Source of the DNA: Actinomyces oris
GTDB lineage: Bacteria > Actinomycetota > Actinomycetes > Actinomycetales > Actinomycetaceae
DNA: 64,000 bases
NCBI RefSeq assembly: GCF_001553935.1
Contig: NZ_CP014232.1
Span: 2,604,001 to 2,668,000 of the forward strand
Direction of reading: 5' to 3'
This document shows, in pieces, positions 29,672-38,032 of the stretch. Under the pieces are notes generated by a model. It searched no databases. It had not been told where the DNA came from and saw only the letters and a program-made list of their open reading frames with translations. The first letter of the stretch is position 1, and each line of letters starts with the position of its first letter. A program made the translations under genes and the position numbers.

Positions 29672-30228
29672 CCACCGCTCCCGTGGCCCATTCCGAGTCG
29701 GTGCCCGAGTCTCTGACCAAGCTGGTCATGAGCCATCTTCGCGAGATTCCCGACTTCCCCGAGCCGGGGGTCCTCTTCCGGGACATCACTCCGCTCCTGG
29801 CCGACGGACATGCCTTCGCCGCTCTCGTCGAGGGGCTGGCCGATCACTACCGGGGTCGGATTGATGCGATCGCGGGGCTCGAGTCGCGCGGCTTCATCCT
29901 GGCAGCGCCCTTGGCGGTTCGGCTCGGGGTCGGCATGATCACGGTGCGCAAGGGCGGCAAGCTGCCCGGCCCGGTCATCGGCGTGGACTACGCACTCGAG
30001 TACGGCACGGCCCGGATGGAGCTGCGGCCCGAGACCGTCACCAAGGGCGCACGTGTCCTGGTCATCGACGATGTGCTGGCCACCGGTGGGACGGCCTCCG
30101 CCTCCATCTCCCTCATTGAGCAGGCCGGTGCCTCAGTGGAGGCCATCTGCATGCTTCTGGAGCTGTCCGATCTCGACGGTCGTCGCCAACTCCAGGGGCG
30201 TGAGGTCGACTCGATCGTCATCTTCTGA
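29668..30228 (+). CDS. apt: adenine phosphoribosyltransferase
   Basis: 186 aa purine salvage enzyme: adenine + PRPP to AMP. IPDFPEPGVLFRDITPLL and GLESRGFILAAPLA are Apt-specific; the PRPP loop is VLVIDDVLATGGTASA. Placed between secF and rel as in most actinobacteria. ATGA overlap with secF. Confidence 0.95.
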   Translation: MTTAPVAHSESVPESLTKLVMSHLREIPDFPEPGVLFRDITPLLADGHAFAALVEGLADHYRGRIDAIAGLESRGFILAAPLAVRLGVGMITVRKGGKLPGPVIGVDYALEYGTARMELRPETVTKGARVLVIDDVLATGGTASASISLIEQAGASVEAICMLLELSDLDGRRQLQGREVDSIVIF

Positions 30229-30280
30229 GGCGGCGGCTCGTCGCTGGCCGGCTGCTTGACGGGTGACCGGGGCTGTTTCT

Positions 30281-30319
30281 CGTGCGGTGTCGTGCTCCCG
30301 AAGGATGCGACACCGCACG
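30281..30319. promoter_or_regulatory. 12-bp perfect inverted repeat between apt and rel
   Basis: CGTGCGGTGTCG (30281-30292) and CGACACCGCACG (30308-30319) are exact reverse complements with a 15-nt loop. Lack of a T-tract leaves two readings: an intrinsic terminator of the apt operon, or an operator upstream of rel, whose start lies 54 bases further on. Confidence 0.6.
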
Positions 30320-30360
30320 CCTACCAGCAGCGCCGGCACGCTTCGGTGTGCTGGCCGCTA

Positions 30361-30366
30361 TATGAT
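30361..30366 (+). promoter_or_regulatory. -10 element of rel, predicted leaderless
   Basis: TATGAT at 30361-30366 is followed by six bases and then the ATG at 30373, so a start seven bases after the -10 falls on the ATG. No Shine-Dalgarno sequence precedes it. No good -35 is visible. Confidence 0.5.
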
Positions 30367-30372
30367 GCGTCA

Positions 30373-32700
30373 ATGACGGAGACGAAGAACACCCCGGACA
30401 CGTCAGGTGACAGTGTTGTCCCCGGCTCGCGCGTGCGCAGCCGTCTGGCGTGGTTCGGCTCCCGGGGGCACTCCACACCGGCGGCCATCGAGCCGCTGCT
30501 GCGCGCGGTGCGCGCCAACCATCCCAAGGCCGACACGAGCCTCATCGTGCGCGCCTACGAAGTGGCGGAGAAGGCTCACTCCGGTCAGCGACGCAAGTCG
30601 GGGGAGCCCTACATCACCCACCCGGTGGCAGTAGCGACCATCCTGGCTGAGCTGGGGATGACGGCCCAGACGCTGGCGGCTGCCGTCCTGCACGACACCG
30701 TGGAGGACACCGACTACACCCTTGAGCGCCTGCGCGCCGACTTCGGCGACGAGATCAGCCTGCTCGTCGATGGCGTCACCAAGCTCGACAAGCTCCAGTA
30801 CGGTGAGGCCGCCCAGGCCGAGACGGTGCGCAAGATGATTATCGCGATGTCCAAGGACATCCGGGTGCTGGTCATCAAGCTCGGCGACCGCCTTCACAAC
30901 GCCCGCACCTGGAAGTACGTCTCGGCGGAGAACGCCGCCCGCAAGGCCAAGGAGACCCTGGAGATCTACGCGCCCCTGGCCCACCGTCTGGGGATGAACA
31001 CGATCAAGTGGGAGCTGGAGGACCGGTCCTTCAAGGCCCTCTACCCTGGCGTGTACGAGGAGATCGAGCACATGGTGGCCGAGCGGGCCCCGGCTCGTGA
31101 GGAGTACCTGCGCCAGGTCCGACTCCAGATCGAGGAGGACCTGAGGATCAACAAGATCAAGGGCGCCGTGACCGGACGGCCCAAGCACTACTACTCGATC
31201 TACCAGAAGATGATCGTGCGGGGGAAGGACTTCGACGACATCTACGACCTGGTGGCGCTGCGAGTCATCGTCGACACCGTCCAGGACTGCTACGCGGTGC
31301 TCGGCTCCCTGCACTCGCGCTGGACCCCCATGAGCGGGCGCTTCAAGGACTACATCGCCGTCCCCAAGTTCAACCTCTACCAGTCGCTGCACACGACTGT
31401 CGTGGGGCCGGGTGGCAAACCGGTGGAGATCCAGATCCGCACCCACGAGATGCACCGCATGGCCGAGTACGGCGTGGCCGCGCACTGGCGCTACAAGGAG
31501 GACCCCAACGCCTCGGGCCCCAGCGCCCTGGGAGGCAGGCCCGGAGACTCCGACCAGGGCGACCTGGGCTGGCTGCGTCAGCTCGTTGACTGGCAGAAGG
31601 AGACCCAGGACCCCACCGAGTTCCTCGATGCCCTGCGTTACGAGATGGCCGGGGACCAGGTCTACGTCTTCACCCCCCGGGGTGATGTCCTCGCACTGCC
31701 GGCGGGAGCCACCCCGGTGGACTTCGCCTACGCCGTCCACACCGAGGTCGGCCACCGCACCGTGGGCGCGCGCGTCAACAGCCGACTGGTGCCCCTGGAC
31801 ACGCGTCTGGAGAACGGTGACACGGTGGAGGTCTTCACCTCCAAGGCCATCAACGCCGGACCCTCGCGCGACTGGCTCTCCTTCGTGGCCTCGACCCGGG
31901 CCCGCAACAAGATACGTTCGTGGTTCTCCAAGGAGCGTCGTGAGGAGGCCATCGAGGAGGGCAAGGGCGCCATCGCCCGCACCCTGCGCAAGCAGAACCT
32001 TCCCCTGCAGCGCCTCATGAGCCACGAGACCCTCATGAACGTGGCCAAGACCCTCGACAAGGTCGACATTGACGGCCTGTACGCCGCGGTGGGTGAGGGG
32101 CACGTATCCGCCCAGCACGTCGTCGACACTCTGGTGGCCACCATGGGCGGGGAGGACGGCGCCGAGGAGACTCTCGCGGAGGGAGTCCTGCCCACCCGGG
32201 CCACGACGCACCGCCGGCCGCGTACGGCCGACGCCGGAGTCGTCGTCGCCGGTATGGACGAGGGCGACGTCTACGTCAAGCTAGCGCGCTGCTGCACCCC
32301 CATGCCGGGTGACCCCATCGTCGGTTTCATCACCCGCGGTTCGGGTGTCTCAGTGCACCGGGCCGACTGCCAGAACGTCGATCAGCTCCAGCGTGAGCCC
32401 GAGCGCCTCATCACCGTCTCCTGGGCGGATCACGCCCAGTCGGCCTACCTGGTTCAGGTGGAGGTCGAGGCCCTGGACCGCGGGGGTCTGTTGGCCGACA
32501 TCACCCGAGCGCTGGCAGACAGCCACGTCAACCTTGTCAGTGCCAGCATCGGCACGAGCCGGGACCGGGTTGTCACCGGGCGGTTCGTCGTCGAGCTGGC
32601 TGAGGCCGGGCACCTGGACCACACGCTGGCGGCCCTGCGGCGCATCGACGGCGTCTTCGAGGCGCGCAGAAGCCTGTCCGCCGCGCGCCGCTCCAGCTGA
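30373..32700 (+). CDS. rel: bifunctional (p)ppGpp synthetase/hydrolase Rel
   Basis: 775 aa. The start at 30373 is set by the adjacent -10 and by family length. HD hydrolase domain ([28 protein letters not shown] with intact HD/ED); synthetase domain with [21 protein letters not shown] and [23 protein letters not shown] domain ([20 protein letters not shown]); then a CCTP-containing zinc-finger region ([16 protein letters not shown]) and a C-terminal ACT domain. Both catalytic halves look intact. It controls the stringent response. Confidence 0.95.
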   Translation: MTETKNTPDTSGDSVVPGSRVRSRLAWFGSRGHSTPAAIEPLLRAVRANHPKADTSLIVRAYEVAEKAHSGQRRKSGEPYITHPVAVATILAELGMTAQTLAAAVLHDTVEDTDYTLERLRADFGDEISLLVDGVTKLDKLQYGEAAQAETVRKMIIAMSKDIRVLVIKLGDRLHNARTWKYVSAENAARKAKETLEIYAPLAHRLGMNTIKWELEDRSFKALYPGVYEEIEHMVAERAPAREEYLRQVRLQIEEDLRINKIKGAVTGRPKHYYSIYQKMIVRGKDFDDIYDLVALRVIVDTVQDCYAVLGSLHSRWTPMSGRFKDYIAVPKFNLYQSLHTTVVGPGGKPVEIQIRTHEMHRMAEYGVAAHWRYKEDPNASGPSALGGRPGDSDQGDLGWLRQLVDWQKETQDPTEFLDALRYEMAGDQVYVFTPRGDVLALPAGATPVDFAYAVHTEVGHRTVGARVNSRLVPLDTRLENGDTVEVFTSKAINAGPSRDWLSFVASTRARNKIRSWFSKERREEAIEEGKGAIARTLRKQNLPLQRLMSHETLMNVAKTLDKVDIDGLYAAVGEGHVSAQHVVDTLVATMGGEDGAEETLAEGVLPTRATTHRRPRTADAGVVVAGMDEGDVYVKLARCCTPMPGDPIVGFITRGSGVSVHRADCQNVDQLQREPERLITVSWADHAQSAYLVQVEVEALDRGGLLADITRALADSHVNLVSASIGTSRDRVVTGRFVVELAEAGHLDHTLAALRRIDGVFEARRSLSAARRSS

Positions 32701-32718
32701 GCAGATCCTGGGCGCCGG

Positions 32719-33315
32719 CTACGACGCGCCGGCCATGACCTCCTCGATGATGTGCTGCGCCCGCGGGCAGCCTCTGCTGGCAGCCCCGCGACAGTGGTTG
32801 AGCGTGAGCAGGAGACGGACTCGGCTCACTCCATGGTCGCGGGCCGCCATAATGGCTTGCACTGCCTGCACCGGCGGCCCCAGGCGGGCGATGTCGACGG
32901 CGGCTCGGGCGATCGTGGCGCAGGTGATACCACTGATCACGGTCGTGTCGCAGTGGGGCAGCCGGCCTCGTCTGGTCACCAGGTAGGGCAGTCGACTTCG
33001 ACGGCCTCCGGGCAGGCTCACCTCCAGGGCGTCGGGAGCTGGCCCGCCGACGTGCACCCACAGGGCAGTGCTCGCCAGAAGCACACCTCGGCAGGGCAGC
33101 GCAGCGGCAATGGCCCGCATACGTCCCTCGGCCGAGCGCAGCGTGTCGGCCGGTTGCAAGTTGCCCAGAATGTTGACCAACAGCCGGGCATCGAGGCTGG
33201 CGCACCTGAGCACCTCCATGTCCTGAGGCGGAAGCGTGCCCAGAACCGGGGTCAGCGGGCGGGCGGACAGATGGGCCACAGCGGCGTGGCCGGGTACCGG
33301 GACAAAACGAGCCAT
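32719..33315 (-). CDS. hypothetical protein, weakly AbiEi-antitoxin/DUF559-neighbour-like
   Basis: 198 aa, cytoplasmic, no signal peptide. Not confidently recognised. The middle (GVLLASTALWVHVGGPAPDA...LPYLVTRRGRLPHCDTTVISGITCATIARAAVDIAR) has the pattern of a widespread actinobacterial family related to AbiEi-type antitoxin C-domains. That family carries a predicted helix-turn-helix at the N-terminus, which is not obvious here. Convergent with rel (18 bp between the stops). Starts at the only good in-frame ATG (33315) without a clear Shine-Dalgarno. It may be truncated, since relatives are usually longer. Function not assigned. Confidence 0.5.
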   Translation of the reverse strand: MARFVPVPGHAAVAHLSARPLTPVLGTLPPQDMEVLRCASLDARLLVNILGNLQPADTLRSAEGRMRAIAAALPCRGVLLASTALWVHVGGPAPDALEVSLPGGRRSRLPYLVTRRGRLPHCDTTVISGITCATIARAAVDIARLGPPVQAVQAIMAARDHGVSRVRLLLTLNHCRGAASRGCPRAQHIIEEVMAGAS

Positions 33316-33396
33316 ATGCCATCGTGGACGTCAACCGGGCGCGGGCGCCACAGTGAACCGGCCGCCTGTGGATAACCTCGTGGTGACCGCGCGGAA

Positions 33397-33427
33397 TTGA
33401 CCCTCACGCGGCGGGAGGCACCACGGT
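33397..33427 (+). promoter_or_regulatory. TipA/MerR-type promoter upstream of the regulator
   Basis: TTGACC at 33397-33402 and a weak CACGGT about 19 bases on give the elongated spacer typical of MerR-controlled promoters. The spacer includes CCTC...GAGG half-sites (CCTCACGCGGCGGGAGG). It resembles the known tipA promoter of Streptomyces, whose spacer holds CTCAC...GTGAG. Transcription from it would start near 33434, consistent with the chosen gene start at 33486. Confidence 0.4.
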
Positions 33428-33485
33428 GGATGACACGCATCCGGACACGCGCCAGGTGGAACCAGTACTGAGGAAGGAGACTACG

Positions 33486-34358
33486 GTGAAGGACTCTCAA
33501 CAGCGTCATGACGGAACCGGGAGACATGACACAGCGGCCGACACCGCAATGAGCGCCGTGCCCGACGACGCGGACATCGCTATGACGGTCGGTGAGGTCT
33601 CAACGCTCCTGGGCGTCAGCGTCAGGGCGCTGCATCACTGGGACGAGTCCGGTCTGGTGCATCCCTCCCGGCGCAGTGCCGCCGGCTACCGGCTCTACAG
33701 CGAGGCGGACATCATGCGCATCCAGCAGGTTCTCGTCTACCGGCAGACCGGCATGAGCCTGGCCGACATCAAGACGGTCCTCGACGAGCCGGGCACTGAC
33801 GCGCTCACGCACCTGCGCCGTCAGCGCGAGCTGGTGCAAGGACAGATCTCCCACCTGCAGCACAAGCTCAGCTCCATCGACATGGTGATAGATATACAGC
33901 AGCTGGGGGCGAGGATCTCCGTGGCTGAGATGGCGGAGATCTGGGGGACCGACTGGGACCCCGTCTATGTCGAGGAGGCCCGCGCGCAGTGGGGTGATAC
34001 ACCGGAGTGGGCCGAGTCCTACCGGCGCAAGGCCCGGATGTCTCGCGCCGACTGGGAGCAGGCGCACGAGGAGACCGTCGCTCTGGAGACCGCGCTTGCC
34101 GAGGCGATGCGCAGCGGCGTTGAGCCGGGCAGCCCCGAGGCCAATGCCCTGGCGCGGTGGCACCGCAAGGACTTCAACCGGTGGTTCGAGGTCTCCACCT
34201 CCAAGCAGGTTATCTTCGCCCGCGGCTATGTGGTGGACGAACGCTATGCCCGCTACTACGACAAGCGCGCGCCTGGTCTGGCGGCCTGGCTCAAGGACGT
34301 CATCGACGCATGCGCCAGGTCTGAGGGAGTGGACCCCGCGACCGCCACCTGGGAGTAG
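33486..34358 (+). CDS. MerR-family regulator with TipAS antibiotic-binding domain
   Basis: 290 aa from the GTG at 33486, preceded by AGGAAGGAGA five bases upstream; an earlier GTG at 33426 lacks any ribosome site. MerR winged helix at residues ~33-100 (MTVGEVSTLLGVSVRALHHW, AAGYRLYSEADIMRI, MSLADIKTVLD), a dimerisation coiled coil (LRRQRELVQGQISHLQHKL), then a TipAS domain with WGDTPEWAESYRRKARMS and the C-terminal RWFEVSTSKQVIFARGYVVDERYARYYD. TipA proteins bind thiopeptides and other drugs and activate efflux or their own promoter. No efflux gene adjoins it here. Confidence 0.88.
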   Translation: MKDSQQRHDGTGRHDTAADTAMSAVPDDADIAMTVGEVSTLLGVSVRALHHWDESGLVHPSRRSAAGYRLYSEADIMRIQQVLVYRQTGMSLADIKTVLDEPGTDALTHLRRQRELVQGQISHLQHKLSSIDMVIDIQQLGARISVAEMAEIWGTDWDPVYVEEARAQWGDTPEWAESYRRKARMSRADWEQAHEETVALETALAEAMRSGVEPGSPEANALARWHRKDFNRWFEVSTSKQVIFARGYVVDERYARYYDKRAPGLAAWLKDVIDACARSEGVDPATATWE

Positions 34359-34454
34359 CAGATCGCTCGACCAGCGACACCAGGACGAGACGCGGGGTGA
34401 GTCTCTTAGTGTGGTGGTAGTTCCTGCGAGGTTCCTGGCTGAGAAGAGAGTCAG

Positions 34455-34518
34455 GGAGGCATCATAGGGCCCGGTTTCTCGATCAAGATTCACTAGGAGG
34501 TACTCCTATGATGCCTCC
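34455..34518 (+). repeat. 14-bp foldback covering the remnant transposase start
   Basis: GGAGGCATCATAGG (34455-34468) and CCTATGATGCCTCC (34505-34518) are perfect reverse complements, 36 nt apart. The right arm covers the ATG at 34508 and lies just after a GGAGGT ribosome site. Insertion sequences use such structures to block translation from read-through transcripts. Confidence 0.6.
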
Positions 34519-34772
34519 TCACCAGTCTGCTGTGTCCACGCTGACCCAGGAAGTCCTGACTGATCCGGACCTGGCTATGATGACGCATCCACTGTCTGCT
34601 TCAGGTTGGTCTGCAGGACCTGAGCGACGCTGGCACCACCGCCATGATCTGCCAGGCCTGAATCGAGGGATTTCCACCCGTAAGGTCTGGTGACCTCATG
34701 CAGACGTTGGGCAATGAGTCCGGTATCCCCCAGTCCACCGTCTCAAGGTCTGAAATAATATCGACGAGGTAG
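34508..34772 (+). pseudogene. decayed IS256-family transposase fragment
   Basis: From ATG 34508 the frame reads MMPPHQSAVSTLTQEVLTDP..., like the N-terminus of IS256-type transposases. Near 34605 the similarity jumps one frame (GLQDLSDAGTTAMICQA, matching the usual LQDLIDAEATA region), then a stop. After an internal deletion, ISTRKV in the first frame and DLMQTLGNESGIPQSTVSR in another match the family's central STR.V.DL...LG...GIS.S.VSR block. At least two frameshifts and a deletion of the middle make it non-functional. Recognition is by pattern, not by search. Confidence 0.6.
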
Positions 34773-35333
34773 TCGGTGAGTCCCTCACGAGCCTGTCCAG
34801 TGTTTTGTGTAAGGTTTAGATTGATTCGGTTGAGGTAGGCGGTGGTGAACTGGGTCAGGGCTTGTTCCAGTCGGTGGTGACCTGTCCGTCGACGAGTTTG
34901 CTCTTGGCCTTGCGCTTGGACGGGGATAGCCTTTTCTCCTTGTCGCGTTCTCGGACTCTTTTGCCCACAGGTGTCGCAGATCACCAGTCTTCAGCGGTTT
35001 GTCCTCCGGCTTATCAGAGGAGAAGTGTCCCCGGTTCGTCGATGATCCTTACATAGCTGGTAGTTGGCAGCCTCGATGCTGCTAGTGGAGGGGTGACCTC
35101 CCATGGGATGGGGGAGAAATGACTCGTCGCCACATCGGTCGATGAGGCCAGGGAGAGGGATGAATCTCGATTCTGACGAGAGTTGTGTTACCCACTCCAT
35201 TGGGTACTGAAGAGCCAGAATACTCCATTAAGCGCTGGCACCTCGTAGCAACTTCCGATTTTATATTTTGGCAACATCCAGGACAGATAAAGTAGGAGCC
35301 TGGACGTACTGTTTTGGGGTTGAAGGTTGCATG
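34773..35333. other. non-coding, AT-richer stretch with a second degenerate transposase-like piece
   Basis: No intact gene. On the minus strand between ~34980 and ~34780 two frames together read KLVDGQVTTDW then ALTQFTTAYLNRINLN, a W..AL.QF...Y..RI pattern seen at transposase C-termini. At 35200-34991 TSSIEAANYQL recalls the SSIEG.N..L motif of another transposase family. GC content is visibly lower than in the flanks. I read this as layered insertion-sequence debris. The last ~100 bases, up to the EXLDI gene stop at 35334, hold nothing I recognise. Confidence 0.4.
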
Positions 35334-35840
35334 TCAGATGTCCAAGACCTCGAGAGCCGGAGTGGCCAGCGCCGCCCGGGCTTGCTCTGCCATAACCGGA
35401 TCCTCCTTTTGAAGGTGATCAATGTCTGGGAAGACACTCAGAGTTCTGTCCCCGGCGATCCAGAAGTTCCGACTCCATGTTTCCGGGTTGGACCAAAGGT
35501 CGTCCTGGCCAGCAGTCCAGTCCGGCAGCCTCCTCTGAACCTTTGTCGCTACAGCCAGCTGGCCCTTGGCTGTGAGGTAGACCGTGTCGATGCGGGTCCC
35601 CTCAGGATCCGGTCTCGTCAGGCGCACCAGGCGTCGACCGACGAACGTGACCCGACGATCCACGTCGCCCGTAGACAGCTTCAGTTCGATCTCCTGATAG
35701 CCCTCGGCCGAGTGGCCACGCTTCTTGACATAGTCACGGAGGGCCTCAACGATGGCAGACGAGAGACTACCGGCGATCTCCCCCGCCTCAGCGAAAAGGC
35801 TCACATCATCCTCTGAAACATAGACGTTTCGTGTTGGCAT
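35334..35840 (-). CDS. EXLDI-type protein
   Basis: 168 aa from the ATG at 35840 (MPTRNVYVSEDDVSLFAEAG). The upstream in-frame codons lie inside the promoter. An N-terminal ribbon-helix-helix-like start (NVYVSEDDVSLFAEAGEIAG then SLSSAIVEALRDYV) precedes a beta-rich middle (VTFVGRRLVRLTRP, DTVYLTAKGQLAVATKVQRR). The protein ends ALEVLDI, matching the E-x-L-D-I terminus that names a small actinobacterial family of unknown function. The extreme C-terminal conservation suggests recognition or processing of that tail. It sits alone at the edge of the island beside IS debris. Confidence 0.8.
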   Translation of the reverse strand: MPTRNVYVSEDDVSLFAEAGEIAGSLSSAIVEALRDYVKKRGHSAEGYQEIELKLSTGDVDRRVTFVGRRLVRLTRPDPEGTRIDTVYLTAKGQLAVATKVQRRLPDWTAGQDDLWSNPETWSRNFWIAGDRTLSVFPDIDHLQKEDPVMAEQARAALATPALEVLDI

Positions 35841-35847
35841 GAACATG

Positions 35848-35876
35848 ATTATGCACATATTAGCGATCGACGTCAA
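35848..35876 (-). promoter_or_regulatory. strong sigma70-type promoter of the EXLDI gene, leaderless
   Basis: Reading the minus strand, TTGACG (35876-35871), an exact 17-bp spacer and CATAAT (35853-35848) lie so that transcription should begin at or within a base of the ATG at 35840. There is no ribosome-binding site. The spacer contains the palindrome CGATCG, a possible operator. Confidence 0.7.
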
Positions 35877-35916
35877 GATCCCGACGAGGCTCATCAGGGA
35901 TGCCAGGACGAGACGT

Positions 35917-35957
35917 GAGGCGGGGCCGACACCGGTGGGTGGTATCGGCCCCGCCTC
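35917..35957. terminator. 13-bp hairpin downstream of the DUF349 gene
   Basis: GAGGCGGGGCCGA (35917-35929) pairs perfectly with TCGGCCCCGCCTC (35945-35957); 15-nt loop. It lies 43 bases past the DUF349 stop and upstream of the EXLDI promoter, insulating the two genes. No T-tract. Confidence 0.65.
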
Positions 35958-35999
35958 AGGTGCTCCTTCAGTCTCAGAGCTGAGCGGAAGGTGCTCGGC

Positions 36000-37724
36000 T
36001 CAGGCCTTGGCTGAGCGCAGTACCTGCTCGAGCCATGCCCGGCGAGCCGTCAGCGCGGCCTCGGCCTCGGCGATCTTCTTGGCGTCACCGGCGGCCTGGG
36101 CGGCTGCCAGGTCCTTCTCCAGACCGGCGATCGCGTCCTGGAGCTGACCGGCCAGGCCCTCGGCGCGGGCCTTGGTCTCCGGGTCGGTGCGGCGCCACTC
36201 GGCGTTCTCGGCCTCACGGATCGCGTCCTCGACGGCGCGCATGCGGCCCTCAATGCGACGCACGGCGCCGCGTGGGACCCGCCCGGCCTCCTCCCAGGCG
36301 TCCTGAATGGGGCGCAGTGCCTTCTTGGCGGCCTTGATGTCCTTGATGGGCAGGAGCGCCTCGGCCTTGGCCACCAGGGCCTCCTTGACCTTGAGGTTCT
36401 CGGCGAACTCGGCGTCGACGGCCTCGTCCTTGGCGCGGCGGGCGTCGTAGAAGACCTGCTGGGCGGCCCGGAAGCGGGCCCACAGGGCGTCATCCTCCTT
36501 GCGGGAGGCGCGTCCGGCCTTCTTCCACTCGGCCAGCAGGTCACGGTACTTCGCGGAGGTGCCGGCCCAGTCGGTGGAGGTCTGCATCTCCTCGGCCCGC
36601 TTGATGAGCGCCTCCTTGGCGGCCCGCACCTGCGCCTGCTTGGCGTCCAGCTCGCTGAAGAACTGGCGGCGGTGACGGTCGAAGGTGGTGCGCGCGTGGG
36701 AGAAGCGCTTCCACAGCCCGTCCTCGGTGGGACGGTCCAGGCGCGGCCCGCGCCGCTGCGCGGCCTTCCAGGACTCGAGCAGCTCACGCAGCTCGGCGCC
36801 GGAGTTCTTCCACTGCGTGCGGGCCGGGTCCTGCTCAGCGATGGCCTCAGCGCGCTCGACGATCGCCGTGCGCTCCTTGAGGGCCTGCTCCTTGGCGGCC
36901 GCGCGCTCGGCGGACACGGCCTCGCGTCGCTCGGCGGCCACGGTCTTGAGCGCGGCGAAACGGGCCCGCAGTCCCTCCAGGTCGCCGACGGCGGCCGGCT
37001 CGGTGAGGGACTCGGAGATCGAGGACAGGGTCGAGTCGATCTCGCGGACGCTGAGCTGGGGCAGGCGGGTGGCGAACAGGTCGATGGTCGCCTTGAGGTC
37101 CAGGTAGCGGCGCACGTAGAAGGCCATGGCCTCGGCGATCGGGGCATCGGGGAACTGGCCGACCTCGCGCTCGGCGCCACCGTCCTGGACGTAGACCCGG
37201 CCCTCACCGTCCACGCGTCCCCACTTGGCGGCGTCCATGGCCTCCTGCGGGTCGACGGCCGGCTCGGCAGGTGCCGCAGGCGCCGCTGCCGCGGGAGCGG
37301 GAACCTCGGCCGGGGTCGGCGTGGCGTCCTCCGGGGTGGTCTCGGCGGCCTGAACCTTCTCGGTCGGCTGCTCGGTCTGGGCAGGCTCCTTGGAGGCGGG
37401 AGACGCCGGCTCGTCAGAGGACGCCGCTGTGGGCTGCTCGACGGGCTGGTCCGCGGGCTCGCCGAGCTCGGGCTCCTTGGAGGACTCGTTGGAGGACTCG
37501 TTGGAGGACTCGACGTCGGCATGTGTCTGCGGGGTGCTGGTCTGCGTTGACGCAACGGCCTCGACCGCGGGATCGGCGGGGGAGGCGTCGGCCGTTGGTG
37601 CCTGCTCCGTCGGGCTGGGCGCTGCCGACTCGTTCAGGTCGGTCGGCTGGATGGTCTGCTCAGTGTCTGATTGGTTGTCAGGCTGGTTGTCAGACCGGTT
37701 GTCGGGCTGGATCCGCTCAGTCAC
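36000..37724 (-). CDS. DUF349 domain protein
   Basis: 574 aa from the GTG at 37724, which has AAGGAG six bases upstream; the ATG at 37739 has none and would add MKEHP. The first ~165 residues are disordered, rich in Asn/Gln/Asp then Glu/Pro/Ala/Thr. The rest is highly helical with several DUF349 units, each with a W(K).AG(R)/LW.RF core: ELRELLESWKAAQRRGPRL with GLWKRFSHAR, then DLLAEWKKAGRASRKEDDAL with WARFRAAQQVFYDAR, then AWEEAGRVPRGAVRRIEGRM. Function unknown; the repeats look like a helical scaffold. In actinobacteria this gene usually follows rel closely; here a 3-kb island intervenes. Confidence 0.88.
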   Translation of the reverse strand: MTERIQPDNRSDNQPDNQSDTEQTIQPTDLNESAAPSPTEQAPTADASPADPAVEAVASTQTSTPQTHADVESSNESSNESSKEPELGEPADQPVEQPTAASSDEPASPASKEPAQTEQPTEKVQAAETTPEDATPTPAEVPAPAAAAPAAPAEPAVDPQEAMDAAKWGRVDGEGRVYVQDGGAEREVGQFPDAPIAEAMAFYVRRYLDLKATIDLFATRLPQLSVREIDSTLSSISESLTEPAAVGDLEGLRARFAALKTVAAERREAVSAERAAAKEQALKERTAIVERAEAIAEQDPARTQWKNSGAELRELLESWKAAQRRGPRLDRPTEDGLWKRFSHARTTFDRHRRQFFSELDAKQAQVRAAKEALIKRAEEMQTSTDWAGTSAKYRDLLAEWKKAGRASRKEDDALWARFRAAQQVFYDARRAKDEAVDAEFAENLKVKEALVAKAEALLPIKDIKAAKKALRPIQDAWEEAGRVPRGAVRRIEGRMRAVEDAIREAENAEWRRTDPETKARAEGLAGQLQDAIAGLEKDLAAAQAAGDAKKIAEAEAALTARRAWLEQVLRSAKA

Positions 37725-38032
37725 GGGATGCTCCTTCATGGTTGACGGGGAGGGAGCGGTGTGACCGCTCCGTTCCGTTCGCGCCCGGCTCTCAAGCCGG
37801 GTGGTGGTGAGGTGCCGTCGGAGGACGGCAGTGCCGAAAGTCTACGTTCCCGCTGGCTCCATTCACCATCCTTCGCCCCACTGATTTCAGTTGATTCGTT
37901 GAGCGCCGGTGCCCCTCACGAGCGGGCCGGCGTCGAGTGCCCCCGCCTCGGCGACTGCTGGCGCTGTTAACATGTGACCATGCTTGCGTGACTCGCTCCT
38001 GTGCCCCCACCGCCTCATGCCAAGGACGAGTC
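37725..38032. other. divergent intergenic region (DUF349 / ABC-F)
   Basis: Two adjacent hairpins, GAGCGGT-gtg-ACCGCTC (37754-37770) and CCCGGCT-ctca-AGCCGGG (37784-37801), lie in the presumed leader of the DUF349 gene. On the plus side, minimal open frames ATG-TGA (37972-37977) and ATG-CTT-GCG-TGA (37980-37991) precede the ABC-F start. They could be regulatory upstream ORFs. Confidence 0.4.

Noticed and set aside
30403-32211. 602-codon minus-strand frame across rel
   Set aside because: Shadow of an intact, well-conserved gene.
33367-33375. Perfect DnaA-box match (TGTGGATAA)
   Set aside because: Single copy, no cluster, no AT-rich unwinding region, no dnaA/dnaN nearby; not an origin.
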